From NCBI RefSeq assembly GCF_900099995.1, contig NZ_FNCZ01000011.1, positions 62,001-126,000 of the forward strand: DNA of 64,000 nucleotides. Reading direction: 5' to 3'. This document shows positions 62,091-64,000 of this stretch, piece after piece. The stretch is from Winogradskyella thalassocola. GTDB taxonomy: Bacteria > Bacteroidota > Bacteroidia > Flavobacteriales > Flavobacteriaceae. Below the pieces are notes generated by a model. It worked only from the letters and a program-made list of their open reading frames with translations, had not been told where the DNA came from and made no database searches. The stretch's first letter is position 1; each line of letters opens with the position of its first letter. The translations under genes and the position numbers were made by a program.

Positions 62091-63269
62091 TTGAATAAAT
62101 CATTATTAAATATTGAAATACAAGATTTTATAAACGACAATATAAATTCAGACACTTCTGCTTTATTATTAAAAGGTATTCCGTTTGAATCGGTAGATTC
62201 AAAATTAATCATAGAACAAATTGAAGCGAAAAAACGATGCCAAAAGAAACTACCAACCTGGTTTGCGACACAAAATATATACTATCCTAATAGGCTAAAT
62301 ATTGAGCAAACCTCTTCAGAAATTACCGCTGAATTTAAAGCAAGTTTAGTATCTGGAAATTCGTTAATTGACCTTACAGGAGGATTTGGAGTGGATGCTT
62401 ATTATTTTTCAAAACAAGTAAACCATGTTACCCATTGCGAAATTAATGCTGAATTATCAAAACTTGTAAAACACAACATAGAAGCGCTCAATATTACTAA
62501 TATTAACTGCATTAACAAAAATGGAATTGAAGCTTTAAAAAGCATTAAAAAACCGTTAGATTGGATTTATGTAGATCCATCGCGTCGTGACGATTCAAAG
62601 CAAAAAGTATTTCTACTTTCAGATTGCGAACCAAATATAAAAACACATCAAGATTTATTTCTGAACTATGCTAAAAATGTGATGATAAAAACCTCTCCAT
62701 TATTAGATATAAAAGCGACACTTTTAGACATAACAAACGTAAAAGAAATTTATGTTGTTGCTGTAAATAACGAGGTTAAAGAATTACTATGGATTCTAGA
62801 AAAGAATTTCAATGAAGAGCTTGTTGTAAAAACGGTTAACCTACAAAAATCAAACATCCAGCATTTCAATTTTAATTTCAATGATGAATCGGAAGCCATA
62901 GAAACCTATAGTGAACCGCTCACCTATTTATACGAGCCTAATGCTGCCGTTTTAAAATCAGGTAGTTTTAATTCTGTTAGTAATCTTCTAAAGGTAGATA
63001 AACTACACAAACACTCGCATCTATATACTTCTGAAACCCTTATAGATTTTCCGGGTAGACGATTTATAATTGAAAAAATATTACCATTCAACAAAAAAGT
63101 CTTTTCAAAAGAAAAAATAATTAAAGCCAATATTACAACTAGGAATTTTCCGTTATCGGTAAATGATATTCGTAAAAAACTAAAAGTTAAAGATGGCGGA
63201 AATAGTTATCTGTTTTTCACTACAGATTGTAATGATTCTAAAATTATAATTGTTTGCTCAAAGGTATAA
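62091..63269 (+). CDS. THUMP-like / class I SAM-dependent methyltransferase family protein
   Basis: A 392-residue protein starting with TTG at 62091 (MNKSLLNIEI). The central part has the SAM-binding motif SLIDLTGGFGVDAYYFSK near 92-109 and the acceptor motif LDWIYVDPSRRDD near 155-167. SFNFN-like and LYEPNAAVLKSGSFNSV segments occur near 287-303. This pattern belongs to the class I methyltransferase family with a C-terminal THUMP-like domain found in Bacteroidota. It likely modifies RNA, substrate unknown. It is 7 bases after the AI-2E family gene. Confidence 0.88.
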   Translation: MNKSLLNIEIQDFINDNINSDTSALLLKGIPFESVDSKLIIEQIEAKKRCQKKLPTWFATQNIYYPNRLNIEQTSSEITAEFKASLVSGNSLIDLTGGFGVDAYYFSKQVNHVTHCEINAELSKLVKHNIEALNITNINCINKNGIEALKSIKKPLDWIYVDPSRRDDSKQKVFLLSDCEPNIKTHQDLFLNYAKNVMIKTSPLLDIKATLLDITNVKEIYVVAVNNEVKELLWILEKNFNEELVVKTVNLQKSNIQHFNFNFNDESEAIETYSEPLTYLYEPNAAVLKSGSFNSVSNLLKVDKLHKHSHLYTSETLIDFPGRRFIIEKILPFNKKVFSKEKIIKANITTRNFPLSVNDIRKKLKVKDGGNSYLFFTTDCNDSKIIIVCSKV

Positions 63270-63318
63270 TAGCAATTCTTCTATTCTTTAATTGCCCACT
63301 TGATTTTCATTCAACATC

Positions 63319-63912
63319 TCACAGAAATCCTTTTTGCACAACGACCATATCGTTGCCCCAAAGTTTTACTAAATATAAAATATCTATAGGAAAGAAAGAG
63401 GAAGAACCATCCGTATTGTATTTTACAGGGCATTCAATTCTACTACCATCTACAATTCGACATTTATTTTTACCATTATCAGAAATAAAGATATCTCCTG
63501 AATCTAATTTTTCATAGACTTTTTTTAAATCTATAATAGCATATTTTAGAAATGTAGATGATTTGCTGATATCATTTTTTGAGCAATCTAGAATACCATA
63601 AGTAAAATAATGCGCCTTCATTTTAAAATATTCGGATTCATGACGATCCTCGTGCTTATTTTCATCGCGTCTATAACGAATTGTAAAATCAGTAAAAGCT
63701 TTGTATTTCTCTTCTCTAAATCGCTCTTGCACGGTCTTTACAGTATCACCTTTTACAAAAACGTAATCGATACCTAGTGTCATGTCAATATATTTGGCAT
63801 AATTTTTCTTCAACCTAACCTCTAACCAAGCAATTGATTTATAAATATTGGGCAATGCAATATGCTTATGCACATAATCCGAAAACGCTCTATCATTTTT
63901 ATATTTAGACAT
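63319..63912 (-). CDS. hypothetical protein, possibly PD-(D/E)XK nuclease-like
   Basis: A 197-residue protein without a signal peptide or membrane segment. The segment YIDMTLGIDYVFVKGDTVKT, then VQERFREEKYKAFTDFTIRY, near 41-80 shows an acidic residue in a strand followed by a Q-E-R-F-R motif. The rest includes a YGILDCSKNDISK segment and LDSGDIFISDN. This pattern is compatible with the core of a PD-(D/E)XK fold but no active site can be proven. It is convergent with the methyltransferase gene and has no clear operon partner; 88 bases separate it from the window edge. Confidence 0.65.
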   Translation of the reverse strand: MSKYKNDRAFSDYVHKHIALPNIYKSIAWLEVRLKKNYAKYIDMTLGIDYVFVKGDTVKTVQERFREEKYKAFTDFTIRYRRDENKHEDRHESEYFKMKAHYFTYGILDCSKNDISKSSTFLKYAIIDLKKVYEKLDSGDIFISDNGKNKCRIVDGSRIECPVKYNTDGSSSFFPIDILYLVKLWGNDMVVVQKGFL

Positions 63913-64000
63913 TTTTATATTTATAGCTTAATTTATGGATGAATTAAACAAAAAAACAGATGTTATAAAAATGGATATATTTCTTATACATCTCTGATAA

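Noticed and set aside
63254..63517. Plus-strand frame overlapping the end of the methyltransferase gene
   Set aside because: It lies antisense to the 63319-63912 gene, has a composition of shadow type and begins inside the preceding coding sequence.
63935..63997. Short plus-strand frame of 20 codons near the right edge
   Set aside because: It ends in TGA within the window, shows no conserved feature and is too short to support; it may simply be intergenic.

Overview
The window is a chromosomal segment from a low-GC member of the Bacteroidota, most likely a flavobacterium. The basis is two large secreted proteins with C-terminal type IX secretion sorting domains, TAnnTTTG-type -7 promoter elements, frequent TTG/GTG starts without strong Shine-Dalgarno sequences, and family content typical of that group (EttA, PxpABC with an NRAMP-like protein, TamB-like protein, DUF4159, CAL67264-type small membrane protein). 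The genus cannot be fixed from sequence alone. No rRNA, tRNA, CRISPR array, prophage or complete insertion sequence was seen.

Layout. 1-4.6 kb (minus): a tightly packed 5-oxoprolinase operon (DUF2891 lipoprotein, NRAMP-like transporter with a non-canonical metal site, pxpA, pxpB, partial pxpC). 4.7-6.3 kb: comM/yifB ATPase. 6.4-14.7 kb: two paralogous FG-GAP/VCBS-repeat T9SS proteins produced by a tandem duplication that also copied the end of the upstream alpha/beta hydrolase gene, left as a pseudogene remnant between them. 14.9-19.9 kb: CocE-like hydrolase, adenine deaminase, tilS (carrying an in-frame piece of a dispersed repeat). 20-27 kb: a sigma-factor-like protein, a small exported protein, a chorismate-utilising PabB-type enzyme, an aldose epimerase-like protein and a very large TraB/GumN-headed protein. 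27.4-28.8 kb: a DEAD-box helicase with a good promoter.

28.9-39.8 kb (minus) is the least understood part: an eleven-kb run of ten genes containing an AAA+ ATPase, a long coiled-coil protein, four membrane proteins, several proteins of unknown function and a NUDIX hydrolase. Most larger gaps in the run hold structured dispersed repeats. I regard this as the best candidate for an undescribed multi-protein system, although its function cannot be read from the sequence. Two tiny membrane-protein genes diverge from its upstream end.

40.6-51.8 kb: ettA, pirin, a MarR-regulated redox operon (DoxX, FMN reductase, GNAT, MarR) whose promoter spacer contains a perfect palindrome, an acyl-CoA carboxylase beta subunit with an MFS transporter, and a central carbon group (pfkA, gap, N-acetylglucosamine-kinase-like protein, mgsA). 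51.9-63.9 kb: a TamB-like giant protein divergent from tsaD, then a plus-strand run with a parvulin isomerase, rsmE, a DUF4159 protein, a SpoU-type methyltransferase, an AI-2E family transporter and a THUMP-like methyltransferase, ending with a minus-strand protein of unknown function.

Dispersed repeats recur throughout: elements with TGTCA..TGACA ends, GGAAT-type inverted repeats and CCTGC-type hairpins. Most lie just 3' of minus-strand genes, and three affect coding sequence: inside tilS, at the NUDIX C-terminus, and possibly in pabB.
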